Notes under the pieces: generated by a model
Database searches by the model: none
What the model saw: only the letters and a program-made list of their open reading frames with translations
Told to the model about the DNA's origin: nothing
Part shown: one piece after another, positions 34,790 to 42,197 of the stretch
Position numbering within the stretch: the stretch's first letter is position 1
Layout of the letters: the number at the start of each line of letters is the position of its first letter
Translations under genes and position numbers: made by a program
NCBI GenBank assembly: GCA_002239065.1
Contig: MPNO01000002.1
Span: 1 to 64,000, forward strand
DNA length: 64,000 nt
From: Defluviicoccus sp. bin129
GTDB taxonomy: Bacteria; Pseudomonadota; Alphaproteobacteria; MPNO01
Direction of reading: 5' to 3'

Positions 34790-35668
34790 ATGGAGATCGC
34801 CTTCATCGGGCTGGGCCGCATGGGCGCGCCGATGGCGCTCAACCTCCTGGCCGCCGGCCATGCGCTCCATGTCCACGATATCGACCCGAGGGCGGAGGAG
34901 AGCGTTCTCGCGGCCGGCGCCCGGCGCGCGCCGGGCCCCGCGGCGGCGGCGCGGGTGGCGGAGGCGGTGATCTCGAGCGTCCCGGGCCCGGCCGAGGTCG
35001 ACGCCGTGATGACCGGCGAGGATGGCGTGCTGGCCGCCGCCCGCGAGGGCCTGCTGGTGATCGAGACCTCGACCATCGGGCCCGGGCAGAGCCGCGACCT
35101 GGCCCGCCGCTTCGCCGAGCGCGGAGCGGACTATGTCGACGCTCCGGTCAACCGGATCGCCGCCGACGGCGCGGCGCGGCGCGACATGACGATCATGGTG
35201 GGTGGCGACGCAAACGCGTTCGCTCGGGCGCGGCCGGTTCTCGAATGCCTCGGCGACAGGATCCACCATGTCGGCCCGACCGGGACGGGAAACGCCGTCA
35301 AGCTCCTCAACCAGATGATCTACCTGTCATGCGTCGCGGTGTTCTGCGAGGGGCTGGCGCTGGGCCAGCGGCTCGGCGTGCCGCGCGAAACGCTGCTCGC
35401 CATCTTCGAGACCTCGGCCGCGGGACATGCGACGATCGGAGACACACACGCCCGGATCGCGGCCGGCGACGAGAGTCCCGGCTTCGCCGTCGACCGGGTG
35501 CTCAAGGATTTGGGACTTGCGGATGCGCTCCGCGCCGAGGCGGAGTTTGCCGCGCCGGGGTTCGCGGCAGCGCTCGCCGCCTACCGCCGCGCGTCGGAGG
35601 CCGGCTACGGCGCCGCCGACATGACCGTGCTCCGCCGCCTGCTCGCGGAACCTGGGCCCGAAGCCTGA
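34790..35668 (+). CDS. 3-hydroxyisobutyrate dehydrogenase-family (beta-hydroxyacid) oxidoreductase
   Basis: A 292-residue beta-hydroxyacid dehydrogenase: GLGRMGAPMALNLLAAGH binds NAD(P), the substrate loop reads DAPVNRIAADGA, and the catalytic Lys sits in GNAVKLLNQM (about residue 170). The canonical substrate loop in the family is DAPVSGG; here Ser-Gly-Gly is replaced by Asn-Arg-Ile, which should change specificity. It starts 7 bp after the Rieske gene. It would oxidise a beta-hydroxy acid or reduce a semialdehyde or imine. Confidence 0.88.
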   Translation: MEIAFIGLGRMGAPMALNLLAAGHALHVHDIDPRAEESVLAAGARRAPGPAAAARVAEAVISSVPGPAEVDAVMTGEDGVLAAAREGLLVIETSTIGPGQSRDLARRFAERGADYVDAPVNRIAADGAARRDMTIMVGGDANAFARARPVLECLGDRIHHVGPTGTGNAVKLLNQMIYLSCVAVFCEGLALGQRLGVPRETLLAIFETSAAGHATIGDTHARIAAGDESPGFAVDRVLKDLGLADALRAEAEFAAPGFAAALAAYRRASEAGYGAADMTVLRRLLAEPGPEA

Positions 35669-35739
35669 CGCGCCCACCCCCCTGCCCTTCCCGGTCCTTC
35701 GCCTCGCGCGCCGACCGCTCGCGGACACCCGGCCGGCGC

Positions 35740-35769
35740 TTGACGGCGTCCAAGATGCACGGATAGTGT
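35740..35769 (+). promoter_or_regulatory. Sigma-70-type promoter for the cbtBA transcript
   Basis: TTGACG at 35740-35745 and TAGTGT at 35764-35769 are separated by 18 bp. Transcription from here would begin near 35776 and include the candidate riboswitch in full. Confidence 0.55.
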
Positions 35770-35775
35770 TCGAAG

Positions 35776-35869
35776 GCTTGGTGCGTCGGTCGGCAAGGCT
35801 GGAGAATTGCCGGGGAATCCGGTGCGATCCGCGGATCGGGTCCGGGGCCCCGCGACAGGACGGAGAACC
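35776..35869 (+). ncRNA. Candidate cobalamin riboswitch ahead of cbtB
   Basis: The leader between promoter and cbtB has elements like the cobalamin (B12) riboswitch core: a GGTGC near 35780, GGGGAATCCGGTGCGA (35812-35827) corresponding to the GGGAA-GGTG core, then GGGGCCCCGCGACAGG (35844-35859) like the CCCCGCAACTG part. The cbtB ribosome binding site (CGGAGA) follows within 5 bp, so ligand binding could mask it. The element is shorter than typical B12 riboswitches (about 200 nt), so the call is provisional; cbtAB operons are known to be B12-regulated. Confidence 0.5.
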
Positions 35870-35871
35870 GC

Positions 35872-36042
35872 ATGATTGCTCAGACACGAAGCCGGGTTCT
35901 GGCCTCGACGAACCTCGTGGCCATCGCGCTCTGCGCGTTTATCGGTCTGGCGATCGTGACGCTCGCCGGTCACGCGCAGACCTCCGCGCTGCACGACGCC
36001 GCGCACGACACGCGCCACGCGGCCGGCTTCCCCTGCCACTAG
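35872..36042 (+). CDS. cbtB: Cobalt transporter subunit CbtB
   Basis: A 56-residue protein with one membrane segment (LVAIALCAFIGLAIVTLAG) and the diagnostic C-terminus HDAAHDTRHAAGFPCH, whose clustered His and Cys residues are thought to bind cobalt. This matches CbtB, the small partner of CbtA. It has a CGGAGA ribosome binding site and precedes cbtA by 4 bp. Co-localisation with a cobalt-type nitrile hydratase supports a role in supplying cobalt, in addition to any B12-linked function. Confidence 0.85.
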   Translation: MIAQTRSRVLASTNLVAIALCAFIGLAIVTLAGHAQTSALHDAAHDTRHAAGFPCH

Positions 36043-36046
36043 GGCG

Positions 36047-36751
36047 ATGTTCCAGCGCATACTGGTCGGCGGTCTGTTCGCCGGCTTCGCGGCCGGGCTG
36101 ATCGCCGCCCTGCTGCAGCTCGTCTTCGTGCAGCCGGTGCTGCTCCAGGCCGAGCTCTACGAGGGTGGCGGGCTCGCCTATCCGGCCGCGGCGGGGTCGG
36201 CGGCGGCAGCGGCGGAGACCGGCGGCATCGAGCCGCTGCGCGACGGTCTCAGCGTGCTGTTCACCACCCTGCTCTATACCGGCTACGCGCTGGTGCTCAC
36301 CGCGGCGATGGCGCTCGCCGCCGAGCGCGGCATCCGGATCATCGCGCGCCAGGGGCTGGTCTGGGGCATCGCCGGCTTCGTCTCGGTGCAGCTTGCCCCC
36401 GCCTTCGGGGTGCCGCCCGAGCTGCCGGGTTCGGCGGCGGCGGAGATCGATTTGCGCCGGGTCTGGTGGTTCGGCACCGTCGCCGCGACCGCGGCCGGGA
36501 TCGGGCTCGCCGCCTTCGGCAGGGGGTGGACGATGCGGGGCCTCGCCGTGGCGCTGATCCTCGCCCCCCATGTCATCGGCGCGCCGCAACCGGCGAGCTT
36601 CGCCGGGCCGGCGCCGCCGGAGGTCGGCAGCCTGTTCGCCGCCCGGGCGCTCGGCACCGGCCTCGCCTCCTGGGCGCTGCTCGGCCTGCTCGCGGCGTAT
36701 TTCTGGATCCGCGAGGGCAAGCGGATGGAGAATACCGCGCGCACCGCCTGA
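36047..36751 (+). CDS. cbtA: Cobalt transporter subunit CbtA
   Basis: The 234-residue protein begins MFQRILVGGLFAGFAAGLIA and has about five to six membrane segments with long Ala/Gly-rich helices, as in CbtA. It forms the membrane part of the CbtAB cobalt importer. The spacing of 4 bp to cbtB implies a shared transcript under the candidate riboswitch. The nitrile hydratase genes follow after 112 bp, which may or may not carry their own promoter. Confidence 0.85.
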   Translation: MFQRILVGGLFAGFAAGLIAALLQLVFVQPVLLQAELYEGGGLAYPAAAGSAAAAAETGGIEPLRDGLSVLFTTLLYTGYALVLTAAMALAAERGIRIIARQGLVWGIAGFVSVQLAPAFGVPPELPGSAAAEIDLRRVWWFGTVAATAAGIGLAAFGRGWTMRGLAVALILAPHVIGAPQPASFAGPAPPEVGSLFAARALGTGLASWALLGLLAAYFWIREGKRMENTARTA

Positions 36752-36863
36752 GCCCGGGCCGCGCAACGCCGGGGCATCTCCGTCCGCCAATTTGAATGTC
36801 GTTGAACGGACCCCCGCCAGGGGATAACATCGAATGACGATCGCCAATGAGGGATCCTCGATC

Positions 36864-37472
36864 ATGGCAGACGATCACACCCATAACGAGCCTCCGTCCG
36901 ACACGGCGATGCGTGTGAAGGCCCTGGAGACGCTGCTCACCGAAAAGGGTCTTCTCGATCCGGCCGCCATCGACGCCCTGGTGGAGACCTACGAAACCCG
37001 GATCGGCCCGCGCAACGGCGCCAGGGTGGTGGCCCGGGCGTGGACCGACCCGGACTACCGGCAGAGGCTGCTGGAGGACGGCACCAAGGCCATCGCCGAG
37101 CTCGGCTTCAGCGGCGTGCAGGGCGAGGACATGGTCGTCGTCGAGAACACCGGAGACGTGCACAACATGGTCGTGTGCACGCTCTGCTCCTGCTACCCGT
37201 GGCCGACGCTCGGCCTGCCGCCCATCTGGTTCAAGAGCGCGCCCTACCGGGCCCGCGCGGTGATCGATCCGCGGGGTGTCCTGAAGGAGTTCGGCGTCGA
37301 GCTGTCCGAGGACGTCGAGCTGCGGGTCTGGGACAGCAACGCGGAGCTCCGCTACCTGGTGCTGCCGCAGCGCCCGGCCGGCACCGAGGGGATGAGCGAG
37401 GACGAGCTGGCGGAGCTGGTGAGCCGCGATTCGATGATCGGCACGGCGCTGGCCGACGCGCCCGCCGGCTAG
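36864..37472 (+). CDS. Cobalt-type nitrile hydratase alpha subunit
   Basis: The 202-residue protein (start ATG 36864; ATG 36834 with AGGGG also possible) carries the metal-binding motif [11 protein letters not shown] at about residues 103-113. The CTLCSC form, with Thr, marks cobalt-type nitrile hydratases and thiocyanate hydrolase; iron types have CSLCSC. Two of the cysteines are normally oxidised after translation. The His-rich start [11 protein letters not shown] is common to the family. The next motif reads [13 protein letters not shown] where most enzymes have PPNWY. It hydrates nitriles to amides in the cytoplasm, with the split beta subunit. Confidence 0.92.
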   Translation: MADDHTHNEPPSDTAMRVKALETLLTEKGLLDPAAIDALVETYETRIGPRNGARVVARAWTDPDYRQRLLEDGTKAIAELGFSGVQGEDMVVVENTGDVHNMVVCTLCSCYPWPTLGLPPIWFKSAPYRARAVIDPRGVLKEFGVELSEDVELRVWDSNAELRYLVLPQRPAGTEGMSEDELAELVSRDSMIGTALADAPAG

Positions 37473-37495
37473 CCGGTCCCGAGGGGAGCCAAGCG

Positions 37496-37807
37496 ATGAA
37501 CGGAATACACGACATGGGCGGCATGCAGTGCATGGGCCCGATCGAGCGCGAGGAGAACGAGCCGGCGTTCCACGAGACCTGGGAGGGCCGGGTCTTCGGC
37601 ATGTTCTTCACCAACTTCGCGGAAGGCCATTTCAACGTCGACATGTTCCGCCACGGCATCGAGCGGATGGGCCCGGCGGAGTATCTGGAGACCTCGTATT
37701 ACGAGCACTGGCTGCACTCTTTCGAGACGCTGCTGGTGGAACGCGGCGTGCTGGCCGAGGGCGAGCTCGAAGAGAAGATCGCGAGCCTTCGCGAAGCGGG
37801 AGGTTGA
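37496..37807 (+). CDS. Nitrile hydratase beta subunit, N-terminal half as a separate gene
   Basis: The 103-residue protein starts MNGIHDMGGMQCMGPIEREE and contains FHETWEGRVFGMFFTN and SYYEHWLHSFETLLVERG, all of which belong to the helical N-terminal half of a normal nitrile hydratase beta subunit (usually about 220 residues). It stops with GG* and the C-terminal half is encoded by the next gene, beginning 2 bp later. This matches thiocyanate hydrolase and toyocamycin nitrile hydratase, where the beta chain is divided. A frameshift is unlikely because the next gene has its own ATG and extra residues. Confidence 0.88.
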   Translation: MNGIHDMGGMQCMGPIEREENEPAFHETWEGRVFGMFFTNFAEGHFNVDMFRHGIERMGPAEYLETSYYEHWLHSFETLLVERGVLAEGELEEKIASLREAGG

Positions 37808-37809
37808 CG

Positions 37810-38160
37810 ATGCCAGCTCTCACACCGGAAATCGTACCGGGTCTCGTCGCCGGCGGCGCGTCATGCCGGATGGATGCGGAAATCGCCCCGAGGTTCAAGG
37901 TGGGGGACAGGGTGACGGCGCGCATCGTGAACCCGATGTCGCATACTAGGCTGCCGCGCTACATCCGGGGCAAGACCGGAACCGTCGCGCGCGACCACGG
38001 CGTTTTCGCCCTGCCCGACAGCTCGGTATGCGGCGTCCACAGCGACCCGCAGCACGTCTACAGCGTGCGCTTCGAGGCGGACCATCTGTGGGGCGAGCAC
38101 GCGAACGCGAATTCGAGCCTGTATATCGACCTCTTCGACGTTTACATCGACCCTGCATGA
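37810..38160 (+). CDS. Nitrile hydratase beta subunit, C-terminal half as a separate gene
   Basis: This 116-residue protein has the SH3-like barrel of the beta C-terminus: FKVGDRVTARIVNPMSHTRLPRYIRGKTG and DLFDVYIDPA. The first 28 residues (MPALTPEIVPGLVAGGASCR...) resemble the linker before the barrel. Together the two halves are 219 residues, the size of an intact beta subunit. Its stop overlaps the ATG of the activator gene (ATGA at 38157-38160). The metal stays on alpha; this half shapes the active-site channel and subunit contacts. Confidence 0.88.
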   Translation: MPALTPEIVPGLVAGGASCRMDAEIAPRFKVGDRVTARIVNPMSHTRLPRYIRGKTGTVARDHGVFALPDSSVCGVHSDPQHVYSVRFEADHLWGEHANANSSLYIDLFDVYIDPA

Positions 38161-38531
38161 GCGACGCGGACCCGGCTCGCGACCTGCCGCGCCTCCCCTG
38201 GGAATCCGAAGACGGGCCGGTCTTCAGGGAGCCCTGGGAGGCGACCGCGTTCGCCATGGCGGTCCGGCTGTCGGAGGCGGGGAAGTTCACCTGGACCGAG
38301 TGGGTCGAGTACCTCTCGGCGGAGGTCGCCGCGGCGAAGGAACGGGGCGATCCCGATCTCGGGGATCGCTATTACGAGCACTGGCTGGCGGCGCTTGAAA
38401 GGCTGGTGATCGACAAGGGCCTGGGAACGGAGCCGGAGCTTGCCGCGCTCAAGCATGACTGGACCGAGGCGACCGTCCACACGCCGCACGGCCAGCCGAT
38501 CGAGCTGAAGAAGCGCACGCCCGCCGACTGA
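38157..38531 (+). CDS. Nitrile hydratase accessory/activator protein (P14K/NhlE-like)
   Basis: The 124-residue protein resembles the beta N-terminal fold: PVFREPWEATAFAMAVRLSE and YYEHWLAALERLVIDKGLG are like those of nitrile hydratase activators that deliver cobalt by subunit exchange with alpha. The usual CxxC-type metal handling motif is absent. Its ATGA overlap with the preceding gene shows co-translation. It is the last gene of the run; the amidase is convergent 4 bp away. Confidence 0.85.
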   Translation: MSDADPARDLPRLPWESEDGPVFREPWEATAFAMAVRLSEAGKFTWTEWVEYLSAEVAAAKERGDPDLGDRYYEHWLAALERLVIDKGLGTEPELAALKHDWTEATVHTPHGQPIELKKRTPAD

Positions 38532-38535
38532 CCGG

Positions 38536-40062
38536 CTACCTCTCCTCCTGGCGTTCCCGCCAGTCCCCCACCCCCTCGAAGGCGGCGGCGGCGCGGTAGA
38601 TCGTCGCCTCGCGCCACTTGCCTGCGACCAGCATCATCCCGACCGGCAGCCCGTCGCTCATCCCGCACGGAATCGACATGGCGGGGTGCCCGGTCACGTC
38701 GAACGGCGACGTGTTGGGCAGCATCTCGAAGGCGCGCTGGCAATAGAGGGCGAGCGGCGCGTCGTCGGGCGGCAGCGGGGTCGCCTTCATCGGCAGGGTC
38801 GGCATGAGCAGGAGATCGCAGCTCTCGAACGCCCGGTCGTAGTCGGCCTGGAGCCTGCGGGCGAGGTTCTGCGCCTTGGCATAGTAGTGCCCGCCGGAAT
38901 GCCTGAGGTGGTACTGGCCGATCAGCATGCAGATCTTGAGCGTGTCGGAGAGATCGTCCGCGCCGCGCCGCCAGCCCGCGTGGTAGTCGAGCAGCGACGT
39001 GGTGTACATCCCCTTCCAGCCGGTCCCCATGCCGTTGCCGAGCATCATCTGGTTGGTCAGCCCCTCGACGGCGATCGGCGTCCAGATCGCGGGACCGTCG
39101 AGATGGGCCGGGACGGAGACCTCCTCGACCGAGGCGCCGAGCCCCTTGAAGACCTCGGAAGCGGCCCGCACCGAGGCGTCCACGTCGGGCTCCGAGGACG
39201 CATGTCCGAACCCCTCCGTCACGACGCCGATCCGCAAGCCTTCCGCGCCCCGCCCGACGGCGGCGACATAGTCGTCGACCTGCGGGTCGTATTGCCGCGG
39301 GTCGAGGCCGTCGGGACCGGCGATCGCCTGCAGCATGGCGGCGTTGTCGCGCACGTTCCGGGTCATCGGCCCGGTGTGGTCGATGGTGGTCTCGATCGGC
39401 ATCACCCCGGTATAGGGGACCAGGCCATGGGTCGGCTTCAGGCCGTAGCAGCCGCTATAGGAGGACGGGATCCGGATCGAGCCGCCCTGGTCGCCGCCGA
39501 TCGCCATGTCGACCTCGCCGCCCGCCACCAGCGCCGCCGAGCCCGACGAGGAGCCGCCGGCCGAGTAGCCGGGCCTGTGCGGGTTCTGCACCTGGCCGTG
39601 AGCGCTGGTATGGCTGCCGCCGGACAGGCAGAAATACTCGCAATGCGCCTTGCCGAGGATGGTCGCGCCGGCGTCGAGCAGGCGGGTGGCGATGGTCGCG
39701 TCGACATCGGGCGTGTAGCCCCGGAGCGTGGATGCGCCGTTCATCATCGGCACCCCGGCGAGGCAGACATTGTCCTTGAGCGCGACCGTCCGGCCCGACA
39801 GGGGCCCGCCCGCCGCGCCGCGGATCTCCGTCCTCACATACCAGGCGTTGTAGGGGTTGTCCTCGGCCGGGGGGTGGCTGAACTCGCCGCGCGGATACTT
39901 CACCGGCGGCAGGTTGTCGGGCATCGCATCGACCGCGTCATAGGCGTCGAGCGTGCCCTGCATCACGTCGAGGAAGTCCTGGATACGGTCGTCGGCCATG
40001 GTCATGCTCAGCTCCGCGACGACTTCCTTGAGCTCGGCGTGTGTCGGTCTCCGTGCTGTCAT
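38536..40062 (-). CDS. Amidase of nitrile degradation (amidase-signature family)
   Basis: ATG 40062 has a GGGAGGG site, giving 508 residues. Lys96 (in VALKDNV), Ser171 (in AGGSSSGS) and Ser195 (in DQGGSIRIP) line up with the Ser-cisSer-Lys triad of Rhodococcus nitrile-pathway amidase, and the sequence shares NPYNAWYVRT, GVPMMNG and DHTGPMTR with it. The expected reaction is amide plus water to carboxylate plus ammonia, the step after nitrile hydratase. It is convergent with the nitrile hydratase operon and is probably expressed separately from 40063-40576. Confidence 0.92.
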   Translation of the reverse strand: MTARRPTHAELKEVVAELSMTMADDRIQDFLDVMQGTLDAYDAVDAMPDNLPPVKYPRGEFSHPPAEDNPYNAWYVRTEIRGAAGGPLSGRTVALKDNVCLAGVPMMNGASTLRGYTPDVDATIATRLLDAGATILGKAHCEYFCLSGGSHTSAHGQVQNPHRPGYSAGGSSSGSAALVAGGEVDMAIGGDQGGSIRIPSSYSGCYGLKPTHGLVPYTGVMPIETTIDHTGPMTRNVRDNAAMLQAIAGPDGLDPRQYDPQVDDYVAAVGRGAEGLRIGVVTEGFGHASSEPDVDASVRAASEVFKGLGASVEEVSVPAHLDGPAIWTPIAVEGLTNQMMLGNGMGTGWKGMYTTSLLDYHAGWRRGADDLSDTLKICMLIGQYHLRHSGGHYYAKAQNLARRLQADYDRAFESCDLLLMPTLPMKATPLPPDDAPLALYCQRAFEMLPNTSPFDVTGHPAMSIPCGMSDGLPVGMMLVAGKWREATIYRAAAAFEGVGDWRERQEER

Positions 40063-40576
40063 GTCCGCAACCCTCCCTTCGAGAACAGAGCCGCCTATCC
40101 GGCCAGATTTTCGGTCCGAAGGCAAATCGCCACCCGCCGGGCCGGCCCCGGCTTCGGTGGTTGCCCGATCCCCCGGCCGAAGCGTAGCCCCGCTTCGCGG
40201 GCATGGTGTGGGCGCGGGGCGGTTGGCATAGCGGCCGGACGCGGCGGAAGGTCCGATCCGGCATTCGCCGTCAGTCGATATTCGCCGTTTCTTCGGGCGT
40301 CTTGGCGAACCGCATATCCATCAGCCTCGACGGCGTGCGCGCAATGATGACCCTGGCCGGCGACCCGGCTCGCAGCCTCGTCATGGCGCTCGGCATTTTC
40401 CCGATGCTGGCGGCGGGTGCCGTGCACTCCCGGGCGGAGATCGCCGACCGCGCCGTCGCCCGGGCCGACGATGCCTTCGAGCCCGACGATCGGCTCTTCG
40501 AAATCCGGACGGGACGGCACGGACCGGGGAACCGCGACCCTCGCCGGAAGCTGATCCGCGCAGAAAGCATGCTCGG
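40063..40576. promoter_or_regulatory. 514-bp region upstream of the amidase; no clear gene
   Basis: It should contain the amidase promoter, read to the left. A perfect palindrome TTCGGTCCGAA lies at 40110-40120, about 50 bp before the amidase start, a candidate operator. Open frames in 40203-40748 on the plus strand and 40271-40570 on the minus strand have no ribosome binding site or family resemblance, so no gene is called. Confidence 0.35.
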
Positions 40577-41791
40577 CTATCGGCACACGGCGTTCCCGGT
40601 TTTCTCTACGGATTGGCGACGCGGTTCCTTTTCCGTCAGCGTTTCGAGAAAGGCGACGAGATCGGCCCGTTGGCGCGCGCTCAGGTCCAGGCGGCGCAGA
40701 ATCCGTTCGCCTGCGGCGTGCAGCCGTTCCTCGTCGATCGTCGAATAGTGGCGGGCGACGTCGGCGAGCGTCTCGTGGCTGCCGGCATGCATGTAGGGCG
40801 CGGTGAGCGCCACGTTGCGCAGGCCCGGCACCCGGAACTCGCCGAAATTGCTCTGGCGCAGGCGGACATGGCGGGTCTTGGCGGCGGTGGAGCGCCGCGC
40901 ATCGTCGTTGAAGCGGCCCAGCAGGGTGTAGGGGCTCCGGCGCAGCTTGCGGATGCCGCCGTGCCGGCCGGGATCGACCCGGCCGGGTTCGACGAAATGC
41001 GGCACGCCGGCATCGGCGAACTCGCCGTTGGTGAAGGCCGGGCCGAAATGGCAGAAGGTGCAGTTGCCCCGGCCGACGAACAGGCGCAGGCCGCGCTTGG
41101 CGGCGGCGGGATAGCGGGCCCGGCCGGCCGCATCGCCGCGCGCGAGCGCGTCGCGGAAATCGTCGAACGGCGCGCGGCCGGTGACCCGGGTTTCCAGGAA
41201 CGCCGCCAGCGCCTTGCCGAGATCGACGAATATCCGCGCGTCGTCCGCGCCCGGCGCCGCTCCGAAAGCGCGCCGGTATCCGCAGGAAAGCCGCCGGTCG
41301 GAGCGGACCAGCCGCGCCGCCCCGCCGGGGCCGACACCCATTTCGCGCGCATCGAGCAGGGGCCGCAGGTTTTGCGCCCACAGCGAGTCCTGCGCGCCGT
41401 CCCAGCCGAACCAGCGGTTGAACCCGAGGTTGAACAGGCCGGGCGCGTTGCGGTCGACGATCCGCTGCCCGCGGCTGCGCGGCAGGCCGTCGGTCCAGGT
41501 CCGGTCCGGCCTGTGGCAGGTCGCGCAGGAGACCGCGCCCGAGGTCGACAGGCGCGGTTCGAAGAACAGCGCCCGGCCGAAGGCGATGGCGGCGGGCTTG
41601 CCGGAAACCCGGTTGCTGGGATCGGGCAGCAAAGCCGGCGGCCACGGCCCGTGGCGCAGGATCCGGCGCTCTTCCTCGGCCGTGAAGTCGAGCGCCGGCG
41701 CCGGCGCGGCGATGCCGGAAAGCATGCAGATCGCGATTGCAAGTCCCGGCAGCCGGGCGGCGACGGAAGCGCCTGGGCGCCGGGGCGTCAC
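40577..41791 (-). CDS. Periplasmic di-haem CCP/MauG-family protein
   Basis: Starting at GTG 41791 (GTGA overlap with the preceding gene) the product has 404 residues, a signal peptide (LPGLAIAICMLSGIAAPAPA) and two haem motifs, CATCH (89-93) and CTFCH (244-248), as in bacterial cytochrome c peroxidase and MauG. The stretch LGFNRWFGWDGAQDSLWAQ between them is typical of the family. In MauG-like enzymes the high-valent haem oxidises a partner protein; in CCPs it reduces peroxide. The neighbour genes suggest a specific partner, not general peroxide defence. Confidence 0.88.
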   Translation of the reverse strand: MTPRRPGASVAARLPGLAIAICMLSGIAAPAPALDFTAEEERRILRHGPWPPALLPDPSNRVSGKPAAIAFGRALFFEPRLSTSGAVSCATCHRPDRTWTDGLPRSRGQRIVDRNAPGLFNLGFNRWFGWDGAQDSLWAQNLRPLLDAREMGVGPGGAARLVRSDRRLSCGYRRAFGAAPGADDARIFVDLGKALAAFLETRVTGRAPFDDFRDALARGDAAGRARYPAAAKRGLRLFVGRGNCTFCHFGPAFTNGEFADAGVPHFVEPGRVDPGRHGGIRKLRRSPYTLLGRFNDDARRSTAAKTRHVRLRQSNFGEFRVPGLRNVALTAPYMHAGSHETLADVARHYSTIDEERLHAAGERILRRLDLSARQRADLVAFLETLTEKEPRRQSVEKTGNAVCR

Positions 41792-42192
41792 TCCGGCACC
41801 GTTTCGGCGGTCAGCTTGTCGCGGCCCGCCGCGCCGCGGACATGCAGAATCAGCTGCCAGCGCCCCGGCATGTGGAACATCAGGCCCTCGGCCTTTCCGG
41901 ACAGGCCGTCCAGGGTCACCGCGGGCCGGTAGTTCATGCCGTGCCGGTGGTCCGGCATCCAGCCGCGCACCCCGACCCGGCCGACCGGCGGCCCGCAGAG
42001 ATGGAAACGGATGGAAAAATGCGCGCCGACCGGGATGGGGGCGGGTTCCGATCGCCACCATGCGGTCCACGTCTCGCCGGCGATGCTCGCGCCGCCGGTC
42101 CAGCCCTCCGGACGGGGGCAGGCCGCCGCCTGGCCGACCGCGAGCACGAGCGCGGCCGCCAGCACCGGTCCGCCGAGGCGCCACCGGGCCAT
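41788..42192 (-). CDS. Small exported YtkA-like protein
   Basis: A 134-residue product with signal peptide (LGGPVLAAALVLAVGQAAA) and a single beta domain: DHRHGMNYRPAVTLDGLSGKAEGLMFHMPGRWQLILHV is the YtkA/FixH-type pattern, in which His and Met residues could bind a metal, often copper. The Trp-rich GETWTAWWRSEP segment near residue 40 is unusual. It is translationally coupled to the CCP/MauG gene (GTGA) and starts 5 bp after the amidohydrolase. It could be a substrate or partner of the di-haem enzyme. Confidence 0.65.
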   Translation of the reverse strand: MARWRLGGPVLAAALVLAVGQAAACPRPEGWTGGASIAGETWTAWWRSEPAPIPVGAHFSIRFHLCGPPVGRVGVRGWMPDHRHGMNYRPAVTLDGLSGKAEGLMFHMPGRWQLILHVRGAAGRDKLTAETVPE

Positions 42193-42197
42193 CGCAC

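Noticed and set aside
37496..38160. Single nitrile hydratase beta gene broken by a frameshift
   Set aside because: The second half has its own ATG, a plausible linker and the downstream ATGA overlap, and split beta chains are known in related enzymes.
40271..40570. A 99-codon minus-strand frame between amidase and CCP/MauG gene
   Set aside because: No ribosome binding site, no motif and an unusual composition; I could not choose between it and the plus-strand frame at 40203, so I called neither.
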